Positions 24,370 through 35,035 of a DNA stretch of 64,000 bases are shown piece after piece. Under the pieces are notes generated by a model that ran no database searches, was not told the DNA's origin, and worked only from the letters and a program-made list of their open reading frames with translations. Position numbers and translations under genes: made by a program. Position 1 is the stretch's first letter, and each line of letters starts with the position of its first letter. The DNA comes from Piliocolobus tephrosceles (Eukaryota > Chordata > Mammalia > Primates > Cercopithecidae). The DNA is taken from positions 134,638,928 to 134,702,927 of the forward strand of contig NC_045437.1 of NCBI RefSeq assembly GCF_002776525.5, in the 5' to 3' direction.

Positions 24370-24880
24370 TATTTCAATCCATCCACCCAGTATCTATTTT
24401 TGGAGCACCTCAACTACTCCACCAAGGTGCATGGTGGTAAGTTTTACAAGAATTAATCTCATAGTGTTGAGCAAAAACAGGATCTGCTCCTGCGCTTTTA
24501 GCCCAGTTGGGGACAGAAGTATTCAACAAACAAAATTTACATAAATGCATATGCAATAGCAGACTGTGATCAATAAAACGGAGGGGGAGTACCTGGCACT
24601 AAGGGTCTATATCAGAGGGTCTGGTGGAGGGGTGTTTCCTAAAAGACCTTCCTGAAGCACTGACATTCAAGCTGAGAGCTATAGTACATGTAGGTGGGAC
24701 ACAAGGATCCAGAGATTTTTGAGCAGAAAGACCAGCGAAGACCTTAAAGTGAAAGAAAACCTAGGTGTGTGAGAAACTGGAATGCTGGGATAGCAGATTA
24801 ATGCCAAAGGACCAGCAAAAGCTACATCATGAGTCTTTGTGAGCTGTTCTAAGGATTTTCCATAAAGGAAATAAAAACAT
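24370..24880 (-). mobile_element. L2 LINE fragment, antisense
   Basis: It opens with the reverse L2 3' region (TATTTTTGGAGCACCTCAAC, then AGCAAAAACAGGATCTGCTC). It continues through CTTCCTGAAGCACTGACATT and CAAGCTGAGAGCT, the 'GACATTTGAGC' landmark. Confidence 0.6.
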
Positions 24881-25084
24881 GCATCATGCTTCAGAACAAA
24901 AGGAATTATTTATTGATTAATAATTATAGAAACTGTCATGTATATGAAATGATACTCAACCTGTTCCTCTGGGCTATTAGCTTTATAATTTTAATCCAAG
25001 GCTTAGGAAACAAAGTACAGGCTCTCCTCCACATGTTAGATGACCCACAGATTTAGAAAAAGCCCTACACTTGGTATTCTATGA

Positions 25085-25315
25085 TTGACAGATGCATAGA
25101 AAGTGATTTATCCTCTCTAAGGTTCAGTTTATTCATCTACAAAGTGGAGATGATAGTTTGATGCAAATAAGAGACACTATAAATATTTGCTGAGTAAACA
25201 AGTTAATATATTCCTATCCTGCTTGACTCAGAGGATCAAATGAAAATCAAGTATGTGAATGTGCTTTGCAAAGTGTAAAATGTTTAGCAAATGCAAATAA
25301 TCATTGTTATGATTA
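25085..25315 (+). mobile_element. MIR SINE, sense
   Basis: TTTATCCTCTCTAAGGTTCA, CATCTACAAAGTGGAGATGA, GATCAAATGAAAATCAAGTA, GTGCTTTGCAAAGTGTAAAA and a TCATTGTTATGATT tail match MIR. Confidence 0.72.
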
Positions 25316-25805
25316 AGCCAACAAGGTCTTCATACAAGGAGAGATTGTTCATGTTTCTGAAGACAGAAATAAGAGTCATGCTAATGATACTGACAAATGG
25401 GCTGGAACAAGTCAGTGAAGAAGGTCACGAAATTTTCATCCACGGATGCACTTATGACTGGAATAGAAGCCACTGCCATGGACAGATTAGGGGGATGTCA
25501 GCAGAGGGGCAAAGACTTAGGCTAGACAAAGCATCTTAAACCCTGGATTTCTATATAAACTTGCTCTAAGTAGAGCAATAAAGAAGCCACAATCATAGGG
25601 ATTACTAATGTAACACACGGGCTATTCTTTGACTTAACATCTACCAAAAATTACAATCAGTACAAATTTGTCATTCTTCTAAAATATAATTTTTATATAT
25701 TCACCAGAACCCTTCCTTGAAAACCCAGGAAAATTCTGTTTCTCTGGGGCTCTCTTTCTGATTTCCTAATTCGAGCTAAGCATTCCAACTAAGGAGTTTC
25801 ATATA
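25316..25805. other. unassigned sequence
   Basis: Nothing was recognised beyond an 82-codon chance frame at 25291-25539. Confidence 0.4.
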
Positions 25806-26099
25806 AGAGAGTATCATAGGCTAGGCATCGTGGCTCACTCCTGTAATCCCAGCACTTTGGGAAGCCGAGGCACGCAGATCACTGGAGGTCAGGAGTTCGA
25901 GAGCAGCCTGGTCAACATGGTGAAACCCTGTGTCTACTAAAAATACAAAAATTAGCTGGGTGTGGTGGCGCATATCTGTTATTCCAGCAACACGGGAGAA
26001 TGAGGCAGGAGAATCACTCTAACCTGGGAGGTGGAAGTTGTAGTGAGCCGAGATCATGCCACTGCACTCCAACCTGGGCGATAGAGTGAGACTCAATCT

Positions 26100-26141
<42 letters not shown>

Positions 26142-26146
26142 CATAG
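25806..26146 (+). mobile_element. AluS-like SINE, sense, with GA-expanded tail and TSDs
   Basis: A full-length Alu starts at 25819 (GGCTAGGCATCGTGGCTCAC). Its expected A-tail is replaced by (GA)n at 26103-26138. The duplication AGAGAGTATCATAG flanks it at 25806-25819 and 26133-26146. Its own GAGAG start probably seeded the repeat. Confidence 0.92.
26103..26138 (+). repeat. (GA)n microsatellite
   Basis: About 18 AG units at the 3' end of the Alu, merging into the right target-site duplication. Confidence 0.95.
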
Positions 26147-26350
26147 TGTTAAACATACATGCTTTGGTGACTAAGAGCCCTGTGTCTGAACCCTAGCTCT
26201 TCTAGCTGGTAGGAAAGTTACCTAACTGTTAAAACTCAGTGTTCTCATCAGTAAAATAGGAATAGTAAGAGGATCTAACATATATGATTATACTTTCTAC
26301 AGTGCCTACCACACAGAAATACTTGGCAAATACTATTATAATCACTGCTA
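26147..26350 (+). mobile_element. MIR SINE, sense
   Basis: TGTCTGAACCCTAGCTCTTC, CTCATCAGTAAAATAGGAAT, ACAGTGCCTACCACACAGAA and a closing ATTATAATCACTGCTATTA fit MIR. The Alu lies directly at its left edge. Confidence 0.72.
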
Positions 26351-27160
26351 TTATTGATGTATATTCCCTGTGCAAACCTGAAAGCTTGAATTACTTCAAG
26401 ATGGAAAAGAAAATATTTAAAGAACACAAGCATTATCTCACTAATTATTTAGCAGCCCATTTCTTTTCTCCCTGCTATTACAAAAGAGAAAAAGTAAATA
26501 AAAAGAACTGGAACCTACCTATAGAAAATTCCTAGCTATTTTTCTTCACTGGGGTTATCTGTCTAAGGCAGAAATGAAACTACAAAACTTAGGACTGTGT
26601 TAAGTAGAGAAAACCACACATCCTCTGTTTTGGAGCTCAATCTCAAATGCTGGCATTTGAAACACTTTGGAGATATGAACTGTCATAATTTCAAAAAAGC
26701 CTCACCCCCAGAAAGCAGCCCAGACCGAGCCATTCATCATCAGTATCATAGCTGAGGCCTCAGAGGGAAGCCCAGAGTTCAGGTATGTGGTAAGTAGGTC
26801 TCTAAATTCACTGTACTGCCTGAGAAACCTGTCAAAAAAATTCTTATCATGGACAGCGTTAATTACACGTAAAATGACAGGGCAGGCACTCTGGGAGACA
26901 AACAGTAACCTGCAGAAAGCGAGCTGGCTGAGGAAGGGCAGCGAGGGACAGTGTCCAGATCAGGTCTCCGTGAGTACCAAACCCTACTGGCCCAAGCAGT
27001 ACAAACAAATAGACTGAGATTGGAAAAGAATGTTTTCAAAGTCCAAATGGATTTATGTTGAGTTAATTCACAGAAAGCTCAAATATACTGCAAAACCAGC
27101 AACTGAGAACTTTCTAGCATTTGATTTACTTACAAAAACAAAAAGTTATTTATATTCTAT
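26351..27160. other. unassigned intergenic sequence
   Basis: No family or gene was recognised. Confidence 0.45.
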
Positions 27161-27830
27161 CATTTATTTGTTCAAATATGTGTTGAGAATGGGCTCGTAT
27201 TGGATGCAGTACTTATCAGGGAAAAGTAGACAAAGCCCTGCCCTCACGTCCCTGACAGTCTGAATGGAAACAGGAATCAAACATCAACAACACAGAGAAG
27301 GATTATTACACATTCTTGTCTCTTATAGTGCCTTCCAGGAACCTATCACAACAGAGACACAAACAAGGTCAAGGCAGGCCAATAATTTAAATTGGGAGAG
27401 AAAGTAAATGGAGAGGATATTTGAGCTTAGGACTAAAGACAAAATAGACATTTGGAAGATTACAAATGAGAGGAGGAGAACTCCAGGAGAAGGAAGAATC
27501 TCGGTCTTCCCTTCTTGGTGAGAATAATCCATGTCCTGTTGTAGGTACTAAGGAGGATGCAAAAGATGTGAAACCTTGTCCTGGCACCCTAAGAGGTTTT
27601 GATCTCCTTGGGGTAGTATGTGAAACAAATAATAAACCCATGGCAAAGACCATATGATAGATCACTAAAAGCAAGTCTCAAAATAATCCCAGAAGTAAGG
27701 AGAGGCTTGTGGAGGGCCCTCAGGATGGGCAGGATACAGTCAGATATAGCACAGATTCATTGTAGGAATGGGAAAGTAGCCTGGGTAAAGCAGGGGCTGG
27801 GCTGGGAGAAACTGTTTTGGTGAAGGGAGG
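27161..27830 (-). mobile_element. two antisense L2 LINE fragments
   Basis: First piece, 27161-27470: CATTTATTTGTTCAAATATG, then AAGCCCTGCCCTCACGTCCC and ATTTGAGCTTAGGACTAAAG. Second piece, about 27535-27830: GTACTAAGGAGGATGCAAAA, AACCTTGTCCTGGCACCCTA and AAGAGGTTTTGATCTCCTTG. Both read as the reverse L2 3' region. They may be separate insertions or a duplication. Confidence 0.55.
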
Positions 27831-28824
27831 TGGTAAAGAGACTAAGCTGACCACAGCAGAAGTAGGAGGCACAGGGAAATAGATTGAAAAAAAGGGCAAT
27901 CACCCAGAGTAAAGGCATGAATGTTGGGGCCACTTGACATTTCCTCTAAACATTAGTCTAAGAAAAATTTGTGTGATAAGCAGTAATGGCAAAAATCAAA
28001 AATACAAGTAAATTCCAGAGAGAAACAGAAACAATACGATCAAACCTGCTCTAGAGCCCAGCCCTTCCTCAGGCCTATACTGCTATAGATTCCAAACACT
28101 GTCAGCACTTTGACCAATTATACCCACACCTGCTGGGGTATTTTGAGCTCAGGTCCACCAGCAGACACATCTGGACGTAATTCCATGGCCCCAAGTCTGG
28201 GATTCAGCGTGCAGCTCTGAATGTTCTCCAGGTCGCCACTGAGATTGAAGTGAGCCGCGAGCTTTGTCCCACATTGTCAAGGCCACACAGCTCCTCCCTT
28301 GTTCTTCTAATGTCCTCACTTAGATGCAGGTCCTCTTCCCAGCCCTCCCCTCAGTGGGCTGGAGTCTTTCCAGCTGGATCCGCCCTCCTCCATATGCTGC
28401 ACTGTGGAGACTACCTCCTCCTGCTTCCACACCTCTCCTGTGAGCCAGAGAGAATCCTTCAGACATAGACAAGGATCCAGATTGAGCCTGAGTTTACGCT
28501 GCCCCTTTGGATTTTGTAAGTTGACCATTGGTTTCCAAGATGGTGCCAACAGCTGTTTGGTTCCCTGCAACTGACAATTCTTCTTTCTCAGCTTAGAGAC
28601 TATGTATTTCCCAGCATGTCCAGCATGTAGGACTAATACCTTCTGAGGTAATGATTTTGTTCTTTTGTGTGTTTCTTTGGGAGAATTATTTTTGCATTTT
28701 CCTACCAAAGATAAATGTGTTTAACATCACCTCTTAAGTAAAGGCTAAATAAAAGGAGTTACCAAAACAATGTTCACTTGTGTAGTCCATGTACTAACTG
28801 GCCTTCCAGAGGTGTCTATGCTAT
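27831..28824. other. unassigned intergenic sequence
   Basis: Bases 28250-28480 are CT-rich and hold a 130-codon minus-strand frame (28316-28708) and smaller ones. I see no domain, and the frames are probably chance. Confidence 0.4.
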
Positions 28825-29154
28825 CAATAAGAACTCTTTTTTTTTTTTTTTTTTTTGAGAGGAAGTCTTGCTCTGTCACCCAGGCTGGAGTGCAGTGGTA
28901 GGATCTCCGCTCACTGTAACCTCCAGCTCCCGGGTTCACACCATTGTCCTGCCTCAGCCTCCTGAGTAGCTGGTACTACAGGCACCCGCCACCACGCCCG
29001 GCTAAATTTGTTTTGTATTTTTAGTAGAGACGGGGTTTCACCGTGTTAGCCAGTATGGTCTCGATCTCCTGACCTCGCGATCCGCCAGCCTTGGCCTCCC
29101 AAAGTGCTGGGATTACAGGCGTGAACCACCGCACCTGGACAATAAGAACTCTTT
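28825..29154 (-). mobile_element. AluY-like SINE, antisense, with TSDs
   Basis: An antisense Alu dimer runs from a T-run at about 28837 to 29139. 'GTCTCGATCTCCTGACCTCG' is the AluY form. The 15-bp duplication CAATAAGAACTCTTT is exact at 28825-28839 and 29140-29154. Confidence 0.93.
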
Positions 29155-29202
29155 ACTCGTCTATTTCAGTTATAATCACCTTGTCACGGTCATAGACACT
29201 CT

Positions 29203-29570
29203 GTCTTAGTGTGGGCTGCCACAGCAAAATACCATAAACAAGTGGTTTATAAATAATAGAAATGTATTTCTCACAGTTTTGGAGGCTGGAAATCCAAGAT
29301 CAGGATCCCAACATGGTTGGCTTCTGGTTAGGGCTCTCTTTGGGGATGCAGACTGCCAATTTCTCCTTATATGCTCACATGGAGAAGTGAGAGAACTCTA
29401 GTCTCTATATCCCCTTCTAATGGCAAAATGAAATTTGGGGAGGTGATTAGGTCATGAAGGTGGAGCCCTCGTGAATGGTATCAATGGCCCCACCTCCTAA
29501 TACCATTCATATAAATGCATATGCTAGAATCTCATAGAGGACATATGCATTAAGTTCAGAACATACCATC
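29203..29570 (-). mobile_element. MLT1-type LTR, antisense
   Basis: TGGGCTGCCACAGCAAAATA, GTATTTCTCACAGTTTTGGA, GGAGGTGATTAGGTCATGAA, GGTGGAGCCCTCGTGAATGG and CCCACCTCCTAATACCATTC are the reverse of MLT1 in good order. Confidence 0.78.
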
Positions 29571-30012
29571 ATCTGAGCCAGCCCCAGTGGGTATCCCAGT
29601 GTCATCACAAGGTAGGCTGTGATGGGCACTGCCCAAACCCTCTTTCAGAAATGAAGGATTCATTCACCCAGCTGCCAGGAATTCTTCCAGCAGACAGCCC
29701 TCAGCTGTCAACCTTCTCTGAGAATCAACCTTGTGGGCCAGCCTACACCCAACAACTGGGCCAGCAGGGGTTCAAAAGCCATTTCCTCACCTCCACTAGG
29801 CACAGTTGTGGAGAGCCAGCCCAGCTTCATCACTCCCCATGGGGTCGGCAGAGGCTCCTCTGAAACTGCATCCCAGCCCAACCTCTCTCTCTGTTCAATC
29901 CTTCTTTCCTTTCCCTTCCCTTCCACATGTATTGATCCCAGCAGCTCTCCTTAATAGAAGTCTTGCATGCTAATCTCCATCTCAGAGCCCACTTCCTGGG
30001 AAAACAGATCTC
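29571..30012 (+). mobile_element. possible ancient LTR or MaLR remnant
   Basis: AATCAACCTTGTGGGCCAGC, ATTGATCCCAGCAGCTCTCC, TTGCATGCTAATCTCCATCT and CACTTCCTGGGAAAACAGAT resemble a mid-copy old repeat related to LTR elements. The family is not named. Overlapping 60-73 codon frames here are chance. Confidence 0.4.
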
Positions 30013-30049
30013 TGTCAACCAAGAACTAGAAGAACAGTTGTACAGATTC

Positions 30050-30140
30050 TCCCCATGAGTTCACCTTATATCCTAGGCATTTACTGAGCACTGCTATGTG
30101 CCAGGTACTGTGTTCCCCTAAGAAGCTTATATCTCTGATA
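30050..30140 (-). mobile_element. L2 or MIR 3'-end fragment, antisense
   Basis: GGCATTTACTGAGCACTGCT and ATGTGCCAGGTACTGTG are the shared 3' phrase of L2 and MIR read in reverse. Confidence 0.55.
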
Positions 30141-31069
30141 CAGAGCTCAGTCTTTAGGTATACGTACATTAAACACTCCCATCTACAAAGGCTAATGCAC
30201 TCATTATTCCAAGGAATTTGATCCTTAATATTCAAGGTAGTTGCAATGATCCAGCGTGGACCATCTGTTGTTGTGCCAATCTGTTCAGGCAAGACAGTTA
30301 AAATCCCGAGACAGTCTGGAATCACAAGTTTCTTGCATTCAAAAATAATGTGGCAGCATTTTCTGCCCAGCTGTGAAGTGCTGCATGACTAAGAAAATAC
30401 AAGTCCCCAAGGAGACACTCTGTGCTACATGCTAATGAAATCAGGACCAGGACCCATCCAACTTTATGATCTAATTGGTCATCTGAGAGGACAGTTTTTT
30501 AAAACCAGATCTTTAAGTAGTGATTTTCTTGCTATAAATACACTGTATTTTTAGGGCAGCTTAATAGCTCCACAATTTTCCACCTTAACTCTTTTTTTAA
30601 AGTAACTCCAACTTCCTCCCTCCCCTACATTCTTTTGGAAGAAACGGTCCTGCTCCTGAAGGTTAATTTTATAAAAATAACATAAAATGAGTATATGTAT
30701 AGGTTTGAGGACTAACAGTTTCTATTGTTTTAGAGCTTAATTAAGAAGGAGGCAGGATGAAAGGCCACAGTTGATATTTATATCTGGCGAGTACTAAGTC
30801 TAGACAAGGGAAACAAAATCAACATTAATCTCTGTCATGTGTGACTTAAAAGCAAAAACCACCAGGCCCTGCAGATTAGTTAACTCATCTCATTGGTGTA
30901 GTAATACTGCATGATCTTTCCTGCCTAAAGGCAATCCATTGACACAGTTGCCACACTGTCATCGAGACTTTCACTATGGCCTGTGTTTTCATTCCTTCAC
31001 AAGGTTGTAATAAGCCAGGTGTTTCCAAAATGTTTTTCCTTTTATTCTTTCCCTCCCACCCTGTCCCAC
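30141..31069. other. unassigned, possible conserved noncoding patch
   Basis: No repeats were recognised. Bases 30390-30600 carry TGCTAATGAAAT, CTAATTGGTCA and two MEF2-like A/T cores (CTATAAATAC, GTATTTTTAG) close together. This is only suggestive. Confidence 0.4.
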
Positions 31070-31215
31070 TCCAGCCATAGGTACTATGATCCTCAGGCCC
31101 TGGCCCAGATCTCCTGATTCAGAATTATTTTATAAAGATGCTCTGGAATCTGCATTTTTAGCAAGCACAACATGATGATTATGTACAATAAAATTTTGGA
31201 ACCAATAGTCTTGAC
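31070..31215 (+). mobile_element. MER5-type hAT fragment
   Basis: CTCAGGCCCTGGCCCAGATC, CTGATTCAGAATTATTTTAT and GGAATCTGCATTTTTAGCAA track MER5A; the ends are lost. Confidence 0.55.
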
Positions 31216-31285
31216 AAGTAAATTCATAATTGGAACCCCAAATACACATGGGCTATGCCGCATTCTGGTCTTTTCAGAGATGCAT

Positions 31286-31626
31286 CCATTCTGACCACTT
31301 TATTTTTATTTTATTTAATTTATTTTTTTTTTGAGACAGAGTCTTGCCTGTCTCCAGGCTGGAGTGCAGTGGCGTGATCTCGGCTCACTGCAACCTCCAC
31401 TGCCCAAGTTTAAGCGATTTCCCTGCCTCAGCCTCCCGAGTAGCTGGGACTACAGGTGTGCACCACCACCCCCGGCTAATTTTTTGTGTTTTAGTAGAGA
31501 CAGGGCTTCACCATGTTGGCCAAGATGGTCTCAATCTCCTGACCTCATGATCTGCCTACCTCAGCCTCCCAAAGTGCTGGAATTACAGGCGTGAGCCACC
31601 GCGCCCGGCCCATTCTGACCACTTTA
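31286..31626 (-). mobile_element. AluS/Y-like SINE, antisense, with TSDs
   Basis: The element runs from the T-rich tail at about 31303 to the 5' end at 31610 (GCGCCCGGCC). The target duplication CCATTCTGACCACTTTA is exact at 31286-31302 and 31610-31626. Confidence 0.93.
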
Positions 31627-31892
31627 AATGGGGCTACCCACTTATGAAAATATCCACCGTGACCTTCCAGTTCCTCATTCTTCACTTTCTTGGTTTCCTG
31701 GCCTGTTTGGTTCCACATTTTGACTACCAATAGTAACCTGATGCCTCCCCTCGTGAGTGACTATTCTGGACTATCTTTTTCATCCTTCAGATGCATGTAC
31801 CATGGCATACGTAAGAAACACACAGAGGCCATGAAGGGTGAAATAGTCTAGTCCTCTTCTTGTCTAGTATCACATTAATAGGGAAAAATGTA

Positions 31893-32640
31893 TTCACCCA
31901 ATCATTCATTTATTCCCCATATATTTATTAAACACCATTCCATGTCAGGCACCGTACTATGCCCTGAGGATACAATGACTCAAGAAAGACCTAAGGCCAG
32001 CGTTATAGAGTTTATAGTCTATCAAATATTAAAGTAATTACAAAATTAACTGTTTAAACTTGTGAGTATTATGAAGAACAACTCATTCACTCCTTTTGGA
32101 GTTTTACAAGGGTAAGTACCAGTGGGTCTAGTCAAGTTTGGAAGACACAAGAAAGTTTCCCTGAGAAAACAATAAGTGATGTGAACACTAAATGGGGGGG
32201 CAGAAATCAACAACTCAGCAAAGGTAAGGGCATGAGATCTGGATAAACAAGGCGCCAGGGCGATGATGAGGTGCTTCCCTGCATAGAGGCAGCTTGTGCA
32301 AAGACCCTGAGGTGCAAAGCACTTGGCTCAGTGACTGGAAAGCAAAGAGGATGTGGCAAGAAATGGGACTGATAAGCTAGATCATGCCGGAATTTTAACT
32401 ACATTCAAGATACTCTTCTTATTCTAAGCAACTGTGAAGCCCCAGATGAGGGAAGTTAGGGGATCCAATACACATTTTAATCAGTCTCCTGGGGTTTAGA
32501 AAATGAATAGGGGACAAAACTAGCAACAGTGAAAGACAATGGTAACTCAGATGGTAACACAGCAGTTGCAGGCTTGGAGAGAAGTGGGCAGCTGAAGGGT
32601 TCAGGAGGATTTCATCATTGACGAAAATGTGGCATTACGT
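31893..32640 (-). mobile_element. long L2 LINE fragment, antisense
   Basis: It starts CATTCATTTATTCCCCATAT, then ACACCATTCCATGTCAGGCA and AGTTTATAGTCTATCAAATA. Further in, CAAAGACCCTGAGGTGCAAA and AATAGGGGACAAAACTAGCA are typical of the upstream L2 stretch. It is one of the longest L2 remnants here; the inner right part is less certain. Confidence 0.6.
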
Positions 32641-32779
32641 AAAAGGCAGTGTCCAGGATGATGCCTGGAACCTGGACACACCCATTGCTTTTCACTTGGT
32701 CCTTGTGAATCCTAATTCACAGTCTCTCCTCTGAGGAGGAGGAGGAATGAATGGAACTAAGTGAACAAATTCCAAACAA

Positions 32780-33045
32780 CACACGCTCTCCCTGTGCCTC
32801 AGTGTCTTCATCTATAACATGAAGAAAACAATAATACTTACTTGGTGAGATTGTTTGAAAGACTCCATGAGTGAATATGTGTCAGCTACTGAATACGGTG
32901 CCTGGCACACCATGAGCCTGTGTTACTTTCATGGTATGCTGGTTAACAGCTTTGGTTCTGGAGAGAGTTATATATAACTTGGAATCCTGGATCTGGCATT
33001 TAGTTACTCTTCAGGATTTGGTCATTGATATCATTTTAGCTCTAG
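32780..33045 (+). mobile_element. two adjacent MIR fragments, sense
   Basis: 32780-32930 is the MIR 3' half (CCCTGTGCCTCAGTGTCTTC, GTGAGATTGTTTGAAAGACT, GGTGCCTGGCACACCATGAG). 32935-33040 is a MIR 5' half (CTGGTTAACAGCTTTGGTTC, GGAATCCTGGATCTGGCATT). The order 3' half then 5' half means two insertions or a rearranged copy. Confidence 0.6.
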
Positions 33046-33054
33046 TTTTCTGTT

Positions 33055-33395
33055 TTTGTGTCTCTTTTTCTAAATATGAACAATTTCAAACATTCAAAAT
33101 ATGCGAAATAATGTAGCAGGTACCCCTGCACACTCCCTTCCTATTTAGCAAACACTTACTTTGTGCTTCAGACCTATTTTTATAGAGATAAAATGGTATA
33201 AGACACCTTTAAAGAGCCCTTCCTAGTGATTTCCAGTTCTTTCTTTCTCAGAGGTAACCATTATTCTGAAATCAGTGTGCATCTCTCTTACAGCTTATTT
33301 TTTTATGCTTTTACTGCATATGTAAATGTCCATAAAAATATATAGTATTGTTTTGTATGTTTAAAATTTTCCTATAAGTGGTATCATACTGTGAC
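33055..33395 (-). mobile_element. old L1 (L1M-type) 3' region, antisense
   Basis: ATATGCGAAATAATGTAGCA, TACCCCTGCACACTCCCTTC, CAGAGGTAACCATTATTCTG and TTTTCCTATAAGTGGTATCA are reverse L1M wording. Confidence 0.65.
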
Positions 33396-33407
33396 TAAGG
33401 AGAATTT

Positions 33408-33665
33408 AATCCAGGAATGAAAGAATGATTTTAGCATTTGAAATTCTATTACTAGAATCTATAACATGGAGAATTGCTTGAACCCAGGAGGCACAGGTTG
33501 CAGTGAGCTGAGATCGTACCATTGCACTCCAGCCTAGGCAACAAGAGCAAAATTCTGTCTCAAAGAAAAAAAAAAGAAATAAAAATAAAAATAAATAACA
33601 CATGATTATCAGAATATAGTAAAAGCATTTGAGAAAAATTCAACATACATTCATGATAAAAGCAA
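33408..33665 (+). mobile_element. L1 ORF2 fragment split by a truncated Alu
   Basis: The flanks 33408-33460 (TTAATCCAGGAATGAAAGAA) and 33598-33665 (ACACATGATTATCAGAATAT, AGTAAAAGCATTTGAGAAAA, TTCATGATAAAAGC) form a continuous L1 ORF2 segment when the Alu is removed. It is a dead piece of RT-domain coding sequence. Confidence 0.6.
33467..33597 (+). mobile_element. 5'-truncated Alu (right monomer end)
   Basis: It begins GGAGAATTGCTTGAACCCAG and ends in AAAGAAAAAAAAAAG plus AAAT units. Only about 110 bp of Alu is present. Short ATAACATG and ATAACACATG at its edges may be the diverged target duplication. Confidence 0.85.
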
Positions 33666-33700
33666 ACAAGCAAACTCTTCACCTTTTAAATGTATCTTGC

Positions 33701-33888
33701 CAGGCGAGAGTTTCTCCACCTCAGCACTGTTGGCATTTTGGGCATGATAATTCTTTGCTTGTGGGACCATCCTGTTCATTGTTGGATGTTTAACCCAGTA
33801 GCACCCTCCTGTTCATAAGAATCAAAAAGTCTCCATATATTGCCAAATGTCTCCAGGAAACAAAATAGTCCTTGATTGAGAACCACTG
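33701..33888 (-). mobile_element. MER20 DNA transposon, antisense
   Basis: GAGAGTTTCTCCACCTCAGC, GTTGGCATTTTGGGCATGAT, TAATTCTTTGCTTGTGGG, TTGCCAAATGTCTCCAGG and GATTGAGAACCACTG are the reverse of MER20, a non-autonomous hAT-Charlie element. Both ends are near complete. MER20 copies have been reported as endometrial regulatory elements in placental mammals; nothing here shows activity. Confidence 0.8.
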
Positions 33889-34017
33889 TGTTAGGCAAGT
33901 TATTTAATCACCCTAAGTGTCAACAGGACCAATGTTATAGGGAATCTCTTAAATAAAATGATATAAAGTGCTTATGGTATTTGCTGGCATTGACCCAATA
34001 AGCCCTCAATAAATGCA
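33889..34017 (+). mobile_element. MIR fragment, sense
   Basis: TTAGGCAAGTTATTTAATCA and CAATAAGCCCTCAATAAATG bracket a MIR-like stretch directly right of MER20. Confidence 0.5.
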
Positions 34018-34018
34018 C

Positions 34019-34085
34019 TTGTGTGATGGTGATGATGGTGCAGATTGTGATAATGGTGATGATGATGACACTGATATTGATGAAG
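34019..34085 (+). repeat. imperfect (GAT)n-rich tract
   Basis: Repeated GATGGT, GATGAT and GATAATGGTGATGATGAT units with interruptions. Confidence 0.75.
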
Positions 34086-34239
34086 GCAGGAAGATATTGT
34101 TGAAATATCCACAAACATGTTTTTGTTCTCAGGGTTTCCTTCTCTCTCCTGGCTCTACTTCATTCATCATCAAGGCATTTTGCTTCTGCTTCTGCCGTCA
34201 TTTTCTCCAGCAGGGATGACATAGAAGAAATAACAGAAA

Positions 34240-34606
34240 CTATGGGGAGGAGGAGTCAATTTTCAGTCCCAGAGAATGGATGGTCTTTTGGGCACAGAAA
34301 ATATACTTGGGAGAGGGTGGGCAGAGAGGAAAAGAAGAGATAAGAGGAGTACTGCCAGGAGGATGGGGGGTTAGGGAGGTCCAGGATAGAAGGACCAGAC
34401 ATGGGTGGGCTGTGCCAAGAGGAGACGAGGCCTCCCATCCTCCTTGGGGATATCCCTTCAAGGGTCCACTGTCCACCCTACACCCTTGGGAACCAGGCAA
34501 GCTCTGACATGCCATCTATGCTATTTAAGGGAATGGTGCAAACAATCTGCCCTAAAGCCTCCAAAATACCTGATGTTCCAGGCTATGTCCAGCAGGAAAG
34601 TCCCCA
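34240..34606. other. unassigned, purine-rich then GC-richer sequence
   Basis: GA-rich from 34240 to 34400, then moderately GC-rich. Several chance frames of 60-91 codons run up to the hairpin. No family was recognised. Confidence 0.4.
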
Positions 34607-34746
34607 CCTACGATGTCTGGGGCACAGATAGGTCCAACTCCCACTGGATGGACAGTAGCAGTGAACATGTTGCATGCTGACTACATGTTCACTGCTACTG
34701 GCCGTCCATTGGGAGATGGACCTATCTGTGCCCCAGATATCGTTGG
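34607..34746. repeat. 64-bp inverted repeat (long hairpin)
   Basis: The arm at 34607-34670 is matched in reverse complement by 34683-34746: 58 of 64 positions agree with no gaps, around a 12-base centre (TGCATGCTGACT) at 34671-34682. Pairing may continue past a 25-base insertion in the right side (GGACAT…CCTGG on both). As RNA it would fold into a near-perfect stem. It is not a MADE1 or other small palindromic element that I recognise. Confidence 0.9.
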
Positions 34747-34934
34747 ATACCCCATGGATTGTGACCTGTGGGAATACCCTTCCTGGACATGATACCCTGG
34801 GGAAAGAGGGTATGTGAAAGAGAAACTCACCATGCTCCCATACCTCACTCTTAGATGGAATACAACAGAACCAGCCCAGGACCTTCTTGTTGCCTTACAA
34901 TTTTGTAGTAGTTGCATTTTATTATTATTACTAA

Positions 34935-35035
34935 TATTTGATGCTGGGCAAGTCATGTAACTTGCCTGGGTCTCAATTTCCTCTACTGTACGTGAGCCTG
35001 AAAGTCACTCAGCTCTAAAATGTTATGATTTTTCT
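34935..35035 (+). mobile_element. MIR fragment, sense
   Basis: TGCTGGGCAAGTCATGTAAC, then TCTCAATTTCCTCTACTGTA and CACTCAGCTCTAAAATG fit the MIR centre. Confidence 0.55.

Noticed and set aside
28316..28708. 130-codon minus-strand frame
   Set aside because: Lys- and Gly-rich low-information sequence in CT-rich DNA, with no recognised domain and no splice context.
34405..34956. Facing 91-codon frames on opposite strands around the hairpin as paired genes
   Set aside because: They end next to each other because of the inverted symmetry, and no domain is present.
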